A stretch of 64,000 bases of DNA from Croceicoccus marinus. Lineage in GTDB: Bacteria; Pseudomonadota; Alphaproteobacteria; Sphingomonadales; Sphingomonadaceae. The notes below the pieces were generated by a model that worked only from the letters and a program-made list of their open reading frames with translations, ran no database searches and was not told the DNA's origin. Below are positions 44,668 to 53,064 of this stretch, in pieces; the first letter of the stretch is position 1, and every line of letters begins with the position of its first letter. Location: NCBI RefSeq assembly GCF_001661675.2, contig NZ_CP019602.1, positions 62,001-126,000 of the forward strand, written 5' to 3'. The position numbers and the translations under genes were made by a program.

Positions 44668-46680
44668 ATGATCAAGACCATCCCGCTGAACAAGCTCGCC
44701 CCTTCGCCGCGCAATGTGCGCAAGCACGCCGATCCTGCCGCCGATGCCGAACTGAAAGCCAGCATTGCCGCCAGCGGCCTGTTGCAGAACCTCATCGTGC
44801 GTGCCGGTTCCAAGAGCAAGTTCGAGGTCGAGGCCGGCGAACGTCGCCGCCGCGCGCTCGTCGCTCTTGCCGATGACAAGGTCCTGCCGCGCACCCATCC
44901 CGTCACCTGCCTGGTGCTGGACGAGACGGCAAGCGACGCGGTCGAGACCAGCCTTGCCGAAAACTTCCACCGCCTCGCGATGAACCCGGCCGATGAAGCC
45001 CAGGCCTTTGCCTCGCTCGTCGAGGCTGGCGCCAGCAGCGAAGAGGTGGCCCGTCGCTTCGGTCTCACCGTCCGCTTTGTCGAAGGCCGCCTCCGGCTTG
45101 CCAATCTTGCCGAACCGGTCCTCACTGCCCTCGCATCGGGCGCCATCACGCTTGACCTCGCCAAGGCCTATGGCGCGACTTCGGACCAGGCGATCCAGGC
45201 CCGGGTCTTCGAACAGGTGTCCTCGACCTATTATGCGCCCAGTCCCGACAGCATCCGCCGCATGGTCCTGACCGGCACCGTGCGCGGCAGCGATCCGCGC
45301 GCGCGATTTGTCGGGCGCGATGCCTATGTCGAGGCGGGTGGCCGCATCGAGCGCGAGCTCTTCGACGACGATGACAGCGAAAGCTGGGTCGACGTTGCCC
45401 TGCTCGAGGATCTCGCGCGGGCCAAGATGGAAGAGCAGGCCAAAGTCCTCGCCGCCGAGCACGCGATCGCCTGGGTGCGCCCGACGCTCGACAACTATGT
45501 CAGCCATGACGTGCTTGAGGGGCTGCATCGCCTGCCCGCCGAGCCCGCCCCCTTGAGCGAGGCGGAACTGGCGCGGCTCGACGAACTCGACAAGTCGTTC
45601 GACGAACATGCCGCGATCCTCGAATGCGAGGAAAGCGCCGAGGAGGCGATCGCTGCCGCCGAAGCGACGATCGATGCGATCGAACGGGAGACCGACGAGA
45701 TCCGTCACCGTCCGCTGGTGCTCGATCCTGACCTCAGGCCCGATGCCGGGATGATCCTGACTTTGGGCCGTGACGGCTCGCCGGTGCTCCAGCCGCACTA
45801 TTATACCGAGAATGCCGCAGTGCTGGCACCGGAGGACGATGCGGTCGAAGTGGTCTCGGACGGCACGCGCGATGCGCCGCGCCGTGCGACCCTGTCAAAG
45901 CGGCTCGTCGACGAGCTTGCGATGCAGCGCCGCGACGTCCTCGCGCTACATGTCGCGTCCGATCCGGCCCTGGCGCTCGATCTTCTCGTCTTCACGCTGG
46001 CCGATACCGATACGCATGACTGGCGTGCACGCTCGGCGACGACCTTGCGCGGACCGATCGCGGCGGGCCCGGTCGTCGGTTTCGAGGCGAAGGATGCGCC
46101 GGCGACTGCGGCGCTGGCCGAACTGAGGGGCGGTCTCGATGAAAGCTGGCGCGGCGCGGGCGACATCGTCGCCCGATTCAAGGCGTTCCGCCGCCTCGAC
46201 GAGGATGCACGCACGTCCTGGCTCGGCTTTGTCGTTGCCCGCACTTTCGAGGCAAGCCTCAACATGGCGGGCGACCGGGCGATCGCACTCCATGATCACC
46301 TGGGTTCGGATATCGGTATCGAGATCGCCCGCTGGTGGCGGCCCACGGCGGCGAACTACTTCGACCGCGTGTCGAAGTCGGTGATCCTCGAGGCATTGTC
46401 GGAAGTCGGCGGGTCGGATCTCGTCGCGCGTTTTGCCGCGTCGAAAAAGGGCGAACTCGCGGAAAGTGCCGAACGGGTATTCTCAGGCAATTTCATCACC
46501 GATGCAGCGGTGCGCGAGGCAGCGCTGGCCTGGGTTCCCGAAGTCATGCGCTTTGCCGCACCTGTGAGCGACGCCGATGATCAGGCGGTCGACGACGACG
46601 GCGCTGATGAACATGCGTCGGATGCTGTCGCAGGCGATGTCGCCGCCGACGATGATGGTCCCCGCGAGATGGCCGCCTGA
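44668..46680 (+). CDS. ParB/RepB/Spo0J-type nuclease-domain protein, large
   Basis: A 670-aa protein. Residues 1-100 are a ParB N-terminal domain (IPLNKLAPSPRNVRKHAD, EAGERRRRALVAL), with ENFHRLAMNPADEAQAF and a helix-turn-helix (SSEEVARRFGLTVRFVEGRL) behind it. The long remainder is poorly characterised and ends in an acidic tail (DDDGADEHASD). No ParA is next to it, so it may regulate or protect DNA rather than segregate it. TCAGGAG precedes the ATG; a strong terminator follows. Confidence 0.88.
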   Translation: MIKTIPLNKLAPSPRNVRKHADPAADAELKASIAASGLLQNLIVRAGSKSKFEVEAGERRRRALVALADDKVLPRTHPVTCLVLDETASDAVETSLAENFHRLAMNPADEAQAFASLVEAGASSEEVARRFGLTVRFVEGRLRLANLAEPVLTALASGAITLDLAKAYGATSDQAIQARVFEQVSSTYYAPSPDSIRRMVLTGTVRGSDPRARFVGRDAYVEAGGRIERELFDDDDSESWVDVALLEDLARAKMEEQAKVLAAEHAIAWVRPTLDNYVSHDVLEGLHRLPAEPAPLSEAELARLDELDKSFDEHAAILECEESAEEAIAAAEATIDAIERETDEIRHRPLVLDPDLRPDAGMILTLGRDGSPVLQPHYYTENAAVLAPEDDAVEVVSDGTRDAPRRATLSKRLVDELAMQRRDVLALHVASDPALALDLLVFTLADTDTHDWRARSATTLRGPIAAGPVVGFEAKDAPATAALAELRGGLDESWRGAGDIVARFKAFRRLDEDARTSWLGFVVARTFEASLNMAGDRAIALHDHLGSDIGIEIARWWRPTAANYFDRVSKSVILEALSEVGGSDLVARFAASKKGELAESAERVFSGNFITDAAVREAALAWVPEVMRFAAPVSDADDQAVDDDGADEHASDAVAGDVAADDDGPREMAA

Positions 46681-46717
46681 CCTCCTCCTGACAGGACAGG
46701 CCATCTGGCAACAGGGT

Positions 46718-46756
46718 GAGGCGGCTCCTTCCACTCGGAAGGGGCCGCCTCTTCTC
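46718..46756 (+). terminator. Rho-independent terminator after the ParB-like gene
   Basis: GAGGCGGC and GCCGCCTC, then CCTTCC and GGAAGG, form a 15-bp stem with one T-G pair around a 4-base loop, followed by TTCTCTTGG. Confidence 0.8.
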
Positions 46757-46846
46757 TTGGCTCCGCTGGAAGAGAGGAGAGGGTGCCTTTGCTTCTTGCG
46801 GACCGGGCGATGCCTTTGTCGTCCCGGCCGCATCAGGAGAACAGCC

Positions 46847-47851
46847 ATGCCCCGCAATTACAGCAAGTCCCGCGCCCGTTCGCGGGCCGAGACCGTCTCG
46901 CCCGCGCAGCGCATCACCGCCGAAATCATCAAGCGCCTCGAGGAGGGTACACGTCCCTGGGTCAAGCCGTGGCGCGGCGTTCCCTCGGCGCGGCCTTTGC
47001 GCGCCTGTGGCATTCCCTACCAGGGCATCAACGTGTTCTGGCTGTGGCTGGTGGCCGATATGTCCGGATTCGCCTCGCCCTACTGGATGACCTACAGACA
47101 GGCAAAGGAGCTGGGCGGACAAGTCCGCAAGGGCGAGAAGGCGACGATCGCGGTCTTCTACAAGAGCTACACCAGGGAGGTTGAGGATCCCGCGACCGGC
47201 GAAATGGAAGACCAGGCCCGCCGCGTCCTCAAAAGCTTTCCGGTGTTCAACGCCGACCAGGTCGATGACTTGCCCGTGCGTTTCCGCCCCGCACCGCCGG
47301 TCCAGCCGGTGGCGCCCGCTGGCCAGCGCGACGAGCTCGACACCTTCTTCGCCAGGATTCCGGCAAAGCTACGGCACCAGGGCGCCGAGGCCTATTACGA
47401 ACCCGTCGCCGACCGTGTCACCATCCCGCCGGTCGAGCTCTTCACAGGCTACGACCACTATTATGCGACACTTGCGCACGAGCTATCGCACTGGACGGGG
47501 CATGCCAGCCGGCTTGCGCGCGACCTCAAGAACCGGTTCGGTTCGGAGAGCTATGCCGCCGAGGAACTGGTGGCCGAACTCTTGAGCGCGATGCTGGGTG
47601 CCGAACTCGGGCTACCGGTCGCCCATCTCGACAACCACGCCAGCTATATCGACCACTGGCTGCAGCTCTTCAAAAAGGATGATCGCGCGATCCTGACCGC
47701 CGCCGCGCGCGCCGAAGCGGCCTCCTCGCTGCTGTTGAAGCTGGGCGGACGCAAGGCGGATGGCAGCGATGCCGGTGATGCCAGTGATGATGATCATGGT
47801 CATGACCACCATGATGACAACGAGCGCGGCGATGCCGTGCTCGCGGCGTGA
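46847..47851 (+). CDS. ArdC-like antirestriction protein with zincin metallopeptidase domain
   Basis: A 334-aa protein. The N-terminal ArdC single-stranded DNA-binding domain (about 15-140) shows PWVKPWRG, YQGINVFWLWL and FYKSYTREVE; the C-terminal peptidase-like domain carries HELSHWTGH (zinc motif, about 209) and SYAAEELVAELLSAMLG. ArdC proteins shield incoming single-stranded DNA from restriction. The tail is His/Asp-rich (DDDHGHDHHDD), possibly metal-binding. Start ATG 46847 follows TCAGGAG. Confidence 0.9.
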   Translation: MPRNYSKSRARSRAETVSPAQRITAEIIKRLEEGTRPWVKPWRGVPSARPLRACGIPYQGINVFWLWLVADMSGFASPYWMTYRQAKELGGQVRKGEKATIAVFYKSYTREVEDPATGEMEDQARRVLKSFPVFNADQVDDLPVRFRPAPPVQPVAPAGQRDELDTFFARIPAKLRHQGAEAYYEPVADRVTIPPVELFTGYDHYYATLAHELSHWTGHASRLARDLKNRFGSESYAAEELVAELLSAMLGAELGLPVAHLDNHASYIDHWLQLFKKDDRAILTAAARAEAASSLLLKLGGRKADGSDAGDASDDDHGHDHHDDNERGDAVLAA

Positions 47852-47862
47852 GGAGGCGGATC

Positions 47863-48281
47863 ATGGGACGTTCCGTCAGCTATCCCTGCGGTGCCATTGT
47901 CGCCGTCTGATCGGTGCCGACGACGATGATTTCGACTGGGAATACGAATGCCTCGTCGACTGGATTCGTGCCGAAGCGGTTCGCGCTTTCCCATCACTCC
48001 GCGAGCACGATGGCTGGCGCAGCCGCGAGGATCGCATCCTCCTGCGCAACGCCTACGCCGATTGCGGGATTTCGACCTATTGCGGGCTTGCCGCGGTCTG
48101 GCTCGTCGAGCGCGACGATGGTGCCTATTGGGATGCCGATGCGGGAACCGCCCGTTCGCCCCGCGCGCAGCGCTGGCTCGGGCAGGTCGCAGACAAGTTC
48201 ACGGGCCTATTCGGTGAACTCGAATGCCTCGGGCGTTTTTCGAACGGCGAGGCGATCTACCGGCGCCGCGACGCCATCTAG
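47863..48281 (+). pseudogene. hypothetical element protein, frameshifted near its start
   Basis: The ATG at 47863 after GAGGCGG gives MGRSVSYPCGAIVAV and then TGA at 47908-47910. Another frame continues as IGADDDDFDWEYECLVDWIR to TAG at 48281 with no start codon of its own near the junction. I recall related sphingomonad proteins beginning MGRSVSYP and joining directly to a DDDFDWEYECL-like block, so one gene with a net -1 or +2 shift near 47907 is the simplest reading. Function is unknown. Confidence 0.65.
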
Positions 48282-48304
48282 CATCACTCTTTCCAATTGA
48301 ACAG

Positions 48305-48326
48305 ATATGCATTATATCGTGCATAT
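48305..48326. promoter_or_regulatory. operator of the Xre-RES toxin-antitoxin pair
   Basis: ATATGCA and TGCATAT are perfect 7-bp arms 8 bases apart, just 15 bases before the antitoxin ATG, and overlap an AT-rich -10-like ATTATAT. Autorepression by the Xre antitoxin is inferred. Confidence 0.6.
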
Positions 48327-48341
48327 GAAAGGAGCGATGTG

Positions 48342-48716
48342 ATGGCGACCCTGGCCCCGGAAGCAGCCGATCGCGGTGCGGTTCTGACGGCTGCTGTCGC
48401 GCGCATCGCCGATCTCTGGCAATGGAACAACGGCAGGCTCGGGCAGGTGCTCGGCCTGTCGCCTGCCACCGTATCCCGCCTGCGGCACGGACAGGCGCGG
48501 CTCGATCCGGCCTCCAAGTCCTTCGAGGCCGGGCAATTCCTGCTGCGCCTGTTCCGGAGTCTCGATGCCCTGCTCGGCAGCGACGACGATGCCGCGCGGC
48601 GATGGCTCGAGGCCGACAATCTCGACCTCGGCGGCAAGCCGATCGACCAGGTCACAACGATGCGCGGGCTCATGGGTCTATGCGACTATGTGGACGCCTG
48701 GCGCGCTCGCGTCTGA
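48342..48716 (+). CDS. Xre/MbcA/ParS-type antitoxin
   Basis: A 124-aa antitoxin. The N-terminal helix-turn-helix is NNGRLGQVLGLSPATVSRLR, and the C-terminal DUF2384 toxin-binding domain ends in FRSLDALLGSDDDAARRWL and MRGLMGLCDYVDAWRARV. ATG 48342 follows AAGGAGCG. It overlaps the toxin gene by 29 bases, the normal antitoxin-first order. Confidence 0.88.
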   Translation: MATLAPEAADRGAVLTAAVARIADLWQWNNGRLGQVLGLSPATVSRLRHGQARLDPASKSFEAGQFLLRLFRSLDALLGSDDDAARRWLEADNLDLGGKPIDQVTTMRGLMGLCDYVDAWRARV

Positions 48717-49407
48717 ACACCGGTCCTATCGGGCTCGGGTCTGGCGCGTGGTCGAAGCCCAGCACCGCATCTCGACCGGACGGCTTGTGTCCGATCCTGT
48801 AGCGCAGGCTCTCCTCGAGGACCTTGCCGACGAGGTAAAGCCGGCCTTGCCGGCGAGTGCCGCGCATCTCGACTACCTGCTGGCTTCACCCTTTCGCTAT
48901 GGGCACCGGCAGGACAGCCGTTTTCGCCGGGCCGATGAACGTCCCGGTATCTTCTATGCAAGCGAAGCCGAGGCGACCGCGATTGCCGAGACAGCCTATT
49001 GGCGTCTCAGGTTCTTCTCGCGCTCGCCGGGCTTTGTCCCGCCCTCGACGACCAGCGAACATTCGAGCTTTTCGGTTCTCGTTGCCAGCCAGGCCGCGCT
49101 CGATCTGACCGAGCCGCCGTTTGAATCTAACGAAGCCGACTGGATCGATCCTGCCGACTATACTGCCTGCCAGGACCTTGCCGTGGCCGCCCGCGAGGCG
49201 GCGACCGGTCTGATCCGTACATTGTCGGCACGCGATCCTGAACGGGGCTGCAATGTCGTCGTGCTCGATCCGGCGGCCCTTGCCGAGCGCCGTCCGAAAC
49301 CGGGGCGGACCTGGCATCTGCGCTTCGAGAACGACAGGCTCGTGGCGCTGGCGGCGTTCCCCGCGCGCGACCGGTACGAATTTACCGCTGCCAGGTTCGG
49401 GCTCTGA
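48688..49407 (+). CDS. RES-domain toxin
   Basis: A 239-aa toxin from ATG 48688 (MWTPGALASEHRSYRARVWR). RES toxins deplete NAD+ by phosphorolysis. Candidate active-site residues lie in AQHRISTGRLV (Arg), FYASEAEATAIAETAYWR (Tyr, Glu) and the later SSFSVLVASQ block. The frame differs from the antitoxin's and is translationally coupled to it. It is slightly longer than typical RES proteins. Confidence 0.85.
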   Translation: MWTPGALASEHRSYRARVWRVVEAQHRISTGRLVSDPVAQALLEDLADEVKPALPASAAHLDYLLASPFRYGHRQDSRFRRADERPGIFYASEAEATAIAETAYWRLRFFSRSPGFVPPSTTSEHSSFSVLVASQAALDLTEPPFESNEADWIDPADYTACQDLAVAAREAATGLIRTLSARDPERGCNVVVLDPAALAERRPKPGRTWHLRFENDRLVALAAFPARDRYEFTAARFGL

Positions 49408-49753
49408 TCCGGTCGGACCCGAAGCATATGGGGTGATCCCCTGCCGGTTCGTCATTCCCTTGGGAGAGGCCGGAGCGAGAGAGGCCCTGGACCGGTCGGC
49501 TGAGGCCGCAACCCGCCAGCGGCAGGCCCGTGTTGGTCGGCTGTGATCGTCCTTTGCATCATCATGCGTTCGGCATTGATCTGACATCGAGGCACGCGCG
49601 ACGGCATCAGATGGCCGACCTGCCCGCACCAGCCTGCCGCTCGGGGGTTTCCCACTTGCGCGGTGCGTCCCCATCCTTGTCCCGGCCCTGACGGGCTTTC
49701 GCCGGCGCTCCCCATCGGGTCTTGCCGGATCAAACCGTCAGGAGGATTATCCC
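49408..49753 (+). other. long untranslated leader before the DUF2493 gene
   Basis: About 345 bases with no supported gene. The part from 49620 (CTGCCCGCACCA, then TTTCCCACTTG, then GCGGTGCG) resembles the leader of ssb at 53969 in the same order of blocks. A TCAGGAGG site at 49738-49745 serves the next ATG. Confidence 0.5.
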
Positions 49754-50707
49754 ATGCATTCGCAATTCCACGACCAGCTATCCGGCCTCGACCTCGCCGG
49801 ATTTTCGATCGGCCCGGCGCCCGTTGGCGCCGCCGATTTTCCGACAACCGAGCAGGCCAGCCAGACATTGGAAGCGATCTGGTCCGATCTCTTCGCGATG
49901 TTTTCGGGCACCGCGCTCGAAGCCGATGCAGAGGATATCGGATGGGCCTTCGTCAACCTCTTCCACCGCTCGGCGCAGCGCAAGTCCAGCGCGCTCGACA
50001 GGGCCAGCGACGAGGTCCGTGCGCTCCTCGCCAGTGCGGATGGTTCGGAAGTCCATACCGGAGATCTCGAAGACCAGGTCGAGCGTGCCCAGTGCGCCGA
50101 GGCGTCGATGCTGGCGATGGAAGAAATGCGCGAGATCGCCGCATGCCTCTACCTCAACGAGTTCGGGTCCTCGTGGAAGCCGGTCTCGAGTTCGCGCTTC
50201 AACCATGGCGCGATGCTGACCTCCGCGCTCGTCGAGGGCCGCGAGTTCCTGCGCGCACGGGCCGCGTCGAAGCGCCGCGCAGCCATGCCCGAAGGTACGC
50301 CCGTGGTCTTTGCCGGCGGGCGCCCGAAATTTGCAACCGACGAGGAGGCCAAGGCTTTTGCCACCAACGTCTGGGCGACGCTCGACAAGGTGCGCGACCG
50401 AGTCCCCGACATGGTTCTCGTCCATGGCGGCGACACCAAGGGCTGCGACCGGCTTGCCGCATCCTGGGCCGAACGTCGCGACATCGCCCAGGTCACCTTC
50501 TCGCTCGACCGGCGCATGGGCGCACGTGCCGGGTTCCAGCGCAACGAGCGCATGCTGTCACTCGATCCGCGATACGTCGTTGCCTTTCCGGGCAATGGCG
50601 TTCTGGAGCGGCTTGTCATCGAGGCGAAGGCACGCCGGATTACCGTTGTCGATCGCCGCGGCCTGCTGGGCACCAGCCCCAGGGCGGTACAGCAGGTCAA
50701 GCAATGA
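49754..50707 (+). CDS. DUF2493 protein with SLOG-type (YspA/cpYpsA) fold
   Basis: The 317-aa protein has a helical N-terminal half and a C-terminal Rossmann-like DUF2493 domain: VVFAGGRPKFAT, VLVHGGDTKGCDRLAASWAE, GARAGFQRNERML and VVAFPGNGVLERL. SLOG-family proteins bind nucleotide-derived ligands and occur in phage-defence and conflict systems. The N-terminal half has no recognised fold. In this element it stands alone with its own leader. Confidence 0.82.
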   Translation: MHSQFHDQLSGLDLAGFSIGPAPVGAADFPTTEQASQTLEAIWSDLFAMFSGTALEADAEDIGWAFVNLFHRSAQRKSSALDRASDEVRALLASADGSEVHTGDLEDQVERAQCAEASMLAMEEMREIAACLYLNEFGSSWKPVSSSRFNHGAMLTSALVEGREFLRARAASKRRAAMPEGTPVVFAGGRPKFATDEEAKAFATNVWATLDKVRDRVPDMVLVHGGDTKGCDRLAASWAERRDIAQVTFSLDRRMGARAGFQRNERMLSLDPRYVVAFPGNGVLERLVIEAKARRITVVDRRGLLGTSPRAVQQVKQ

Positions 50708-50813
50708 CCCATATCCGACGGCTGCGTTGCTTCCCTGCAGCGCAGCCGTTCGCTGTCCGATTTCGGCCAGCGCGATGATGTTGAGCGCGTGTTTGCTGGT
50801 GGGGCCGACCTAC

Positions 50814-51257
50814 TCAGGCTGACGGTCGGCTACCTTGCGAAGCAGCATGGAGGAGATGGGTGAAATCACCCTTCTTCGCGAGCACGTCCGCCAGGGAATA
50901 GCGGCCAAGGATATCGAGGAACGCACCGAGCGCCTCGTCGAGCACACTGGTGAGGCCGCAAGCGGGCGCAATGACGCATCCCCCGCATTCGACGAGATCG
51001 AAATCGTCCTCGGTATATCGGATCAGTTCGCCAACGTTGATCTGTTCGGTTGGCTTCGCGAGGCGTATCCCGCCGGATCGGCCCCGAACGCTTTCCAGAT
51101 AGCCCGCACCGACGAGGTCGCTCACGACTTTCATCAGGTGGTTCTGAGAAATGCCATAGGCAGTCGCGATCTCGGAAATCGAGCACAGCCGGTCGGGCCG
51201 CGAGCCCAGGTAGAGCAGCACGCGCATCGCATAATCGGTGTAGCGGGTAAGCCGCAT
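50814..51257 (-). CDS. nsrR: Rrf2-family NO-responsive repressor, NsrR-like
   Basis: The 147-aa regulator starts MRLTRYTDYAMRVLLYLG, the winged-helix N-terminus, with SQNHLMKVVSDLVGAGYLE as recognition region. Three cysteines in ECGGCVIAPACGL fit the Fe-S cluster site of NsrR. ATG 51257 is chosen over a longer frame. It is divergent from the haemoglobin gene, and an NsrR-type operator lies between them. Confidence 0.88.
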   Translation of the reverse strand: MRLTRYTDYAMRVLLYLGSRPDRLCSISEIATAYGISQNHLMKVVSDLVGAGYLESVRGRSGGIRLAKPTEQINVGELIRYTEDDFDLVECGGCVIAPACGLTSVLDEALGAFLDILGRYSLADVLAKKGDFTHLLHAASQGSRPSA

Positions 51258-51271
51258 AGCCCGTTCTCCAA

Positions 51272-51294
51272 AAGATGCATTTCTATTGCATGTT
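51272..51294. promoter_or_regulatory. NsrR-type operator
   Basis: AAGATGCATTT at 51272-51282 equals the consensus half-site; one base later TATTGCATGTT is the imperfect inverted half. It sits between nsrR and the truncated haemoglobin gene, placing both under NO-dependent control. Confidence 0.8.
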
Positions 51295-51345
51295 TTTGCA
51301 GCCCCGCATAGATGCGTCGGCAATACCTGTTTTGGAGTGGAAGCT

Positions 51346-51768
51346 ATGGAACTCGAACGGATCGACGACGAGGGCCTCGGTCACCTTGTCGAAGCGTTCT
51401 ATGCGCGCGTGCGAGCCGACGAAGAACTCGGTCCCATCTTCAACGATGCGATTTCGGACTGGCCCGAACATCTCGGCAAGCTCACCGATTTCTGGTCGTC
51501 GGTGATGCTGACCACGGGGCGCTACAAGGGACAGCCCGTCCCCGCGCACATGAAGCACCGGTCGAAGATAACGCCCGAACTTTTCGAACGCTGGCTCGGT
51601 CTCTGGGCCGAGACAACAGACGCGTTGATGGAACCTGCTGCCGCAAGGGCGCTTCAGGACAAGGCACGGCGGATCGCGCAGAGCCTGCAACTGGCGATGT
51701 TCTTTCGCATTGATGCCGATCAGCCGACCGGCCGCGCGAATATTTCCGAGCGGGTTGCGGCAGAATGA
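51346..51768 (+). CDS. group III truncated haemoglobin
   Basis: A 140-aa haem protein. LVEAFYARVRADEELGPIFN and DFWSSVMLTTGRYKGQPVPAH (given here by their FYARVR, GPIF and GRYKG blocks) are the group III signatures; the proximal His lies in the HMKH segment. It probably binds or detoxifies NO. ATG 51346 follows TTGGAG. Its stop overlaps the next start (ATGA). Confidence 0.9.
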   Translation: MELERIDDEGLGHLVEAFYARVRADEELGPIFNDAISDWPEHLGKLTDFWSSVMLTTGRYKGQPVPAHMKHRSKITPELFERWLGLWAETTDALMEPAAARALQDKARRIAQSLQLAMFFRIDADQPTGRANISERVAAE

Positions 51769-52067
51769 GTAGCGCCGAGGCGGAGTTTGGCCGACCCGAA
51801 CCCTATCGTTCGACACCGATCTTCGACGAGAGCTCGTTGCCGGCAGCCTTGCGCGAACGACATGATACCAAGCCCGGGGTCTGGGGACTGATCCGCGTTC
51901 TGGAAGGACGTCTGAAGCTCACCATCCTCGAGCCGCTTGGTGAAACGGTGCTCGAGCCGGGAAAACCCGGTATCGTCCTTCCCGGGCAGCCGCATTACGT
52001 CACGCTTCTCGGACCGATGAAGATGCAGGTTGATTTCTACAAAGAGCCTCCGCCGACTGGCCGATAA
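51765..52067 (+). CDS. DUF1971 cupin-like protein
   Basis: A 100-aa beta-rich protein beginning YRSTPIFDESSLPAALRER after ten residues, then VWGLIRVLEGRL and PGQPHYVTLLGPMKMQVDFY, the pattern of the TehB-like/DUF1971 domain. It is often linked to haemoglobins and other NO-responsive genes. Its exact role is unknown. Confidence 0.85.
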   Translation: MSSAEAEFGRPEPYRSTPIFDESSLPAALRERHDTKPGVWGLIRVLEGRLKLTILEPLGETVLEPGKPGIVLPGQPHYVTLLGPMKMQVDFYKEPPPTGR

Positions 52068-52132
52068 GCCAAGCAATCCCCCCAATCCAGTTGCGCCTGC
52101 TGCGACAGGCATTTCCGACCTGAAGGTTCTTC

Positions 52133-52837
52133 GTGCTCAAATTCCTGATCTCGCGATCGGCCACTCTCCTGCCGCAGGGCGCGATTGGTCACCTTGGTTG
52201 GCTGCGCGGCGCAATCGGAGGAGGGCTCGCCATCCTCACGTCGGGCCTGGTCGCCATTGTGCTGCTGGGTACCAACAGCGCCGCCCTTCCGGTCCTCGTC
52301 GCGCCGCTCGGCGCCTCCGCAGTCCTGGTCTTCGCCGTTCCCGCCAGTCCGCTGGCCCAGCCTCGTTCGGTCATCGGCGGGAACCTCCTGTCCGCGGCGA
52401 TCGGGCTGGCACTGGGTCATGCCATCGGCGAACCGATGCTCGCGGCAGGCCTCGCAGTCGGCATCGCGATCGCGGCCATGTCGGTGACCCGATGTCTCCA
52501 TCCTCCGGGCGGCGCCTGCGCGCTTCTATGCGCGCTGGGTGCGGCGGGGCCGGAGGCCTGGAGCTGGGCATACCTGTGGCCGATTGCCATGAATGTCCTC
52601 GCCCTTTCGGCAGCAGGCTGGTTCTACAACAACCTGACGGGTCACCCCTGGCCGCACCATGCCGCTGTCCCGGCTGCGCCCCCGACGGCATCCGGTTTCG
52701 CCTATACCCATGAAGATCTCGAGGCGGTCCTTGCCGACTGGAACGAAGTACTCGACGTCGATATCGATGACCTCAATGCGATCTACCAGGCCCTGCATCG
52801 GCGCGTAGCCAGCCGCCATTATGTTCGGCATCGCTGA
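52133..52837 (+). CDS. HPP family membrane protein
   Basis: A 234-aa protein with four or five hydrophobic segments and the defining TRCLHPPGGACALL motif, plus APLGASAVLVFAVP. It begins at GTG 52133. HPP proteins have been linked to nitrite transport, fitting the NO cassette. A soluble C-terminal extension (DLEAVLADWNEVLDVDIDDL) follows the membrane part. Confidence 0.86.
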   Translation: MLKFLISRSATLLPQGAIGHLGWLRGAIGGGLAILTSGLVAIVLLGTNSAALPVLVAPLGASAVLVFAVPASPLAQPRSVIGGNLLSAAIGLALGHAIGEPMLAAGLAVGIAIAAMSVTRCLHPPGGACALLCALGAAGPEAWSWAYLWPIAMNVLALSAAGWFYNNLTGHPWPHHAAVPAAPPTASGFAYTHEDLEAVLADWNEVLDVDIDDLNAIYQALHRRVASRHYVRHR

Positions 52838-52991
52838 GCAGGATATTCTCTCGGCCATGACGCCCGAAAAAGCTGCGCAGGCCGGGCCTATCTTCCGGGG
52901 CACAGGACAAGCGCCGGGCGGCATTATGACCAATGTTAAACATGTGGCAGGCTTTGCCTGCTATCTGTTGGACTACTCTCCTCCCTCACTC

Positions 52992-53020
52992 GGCCTCGCC
53001 TTCGGCGGGGCCTTTTCTTT
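52992..53020 (+). terminator. Rho-independent terminator after the NO cassette
   Basis: GGCCTCGCC and GGCGGGGCC pair over 9 bases with one T-G around TTC, followed by TTTTCTTT. Confidence 0.75.
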
Positions 53021-53064
53021 GCCGCTATCGGTACTAGCTAAGCGGCAAGGAGAGGAAACCCGAC

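Noticed and set aside
45801..46265. Minus-strand frame opposite the ParB-like gene
   Set aside because: Ser/Arg-rich antisense sequence with no start signal or family.
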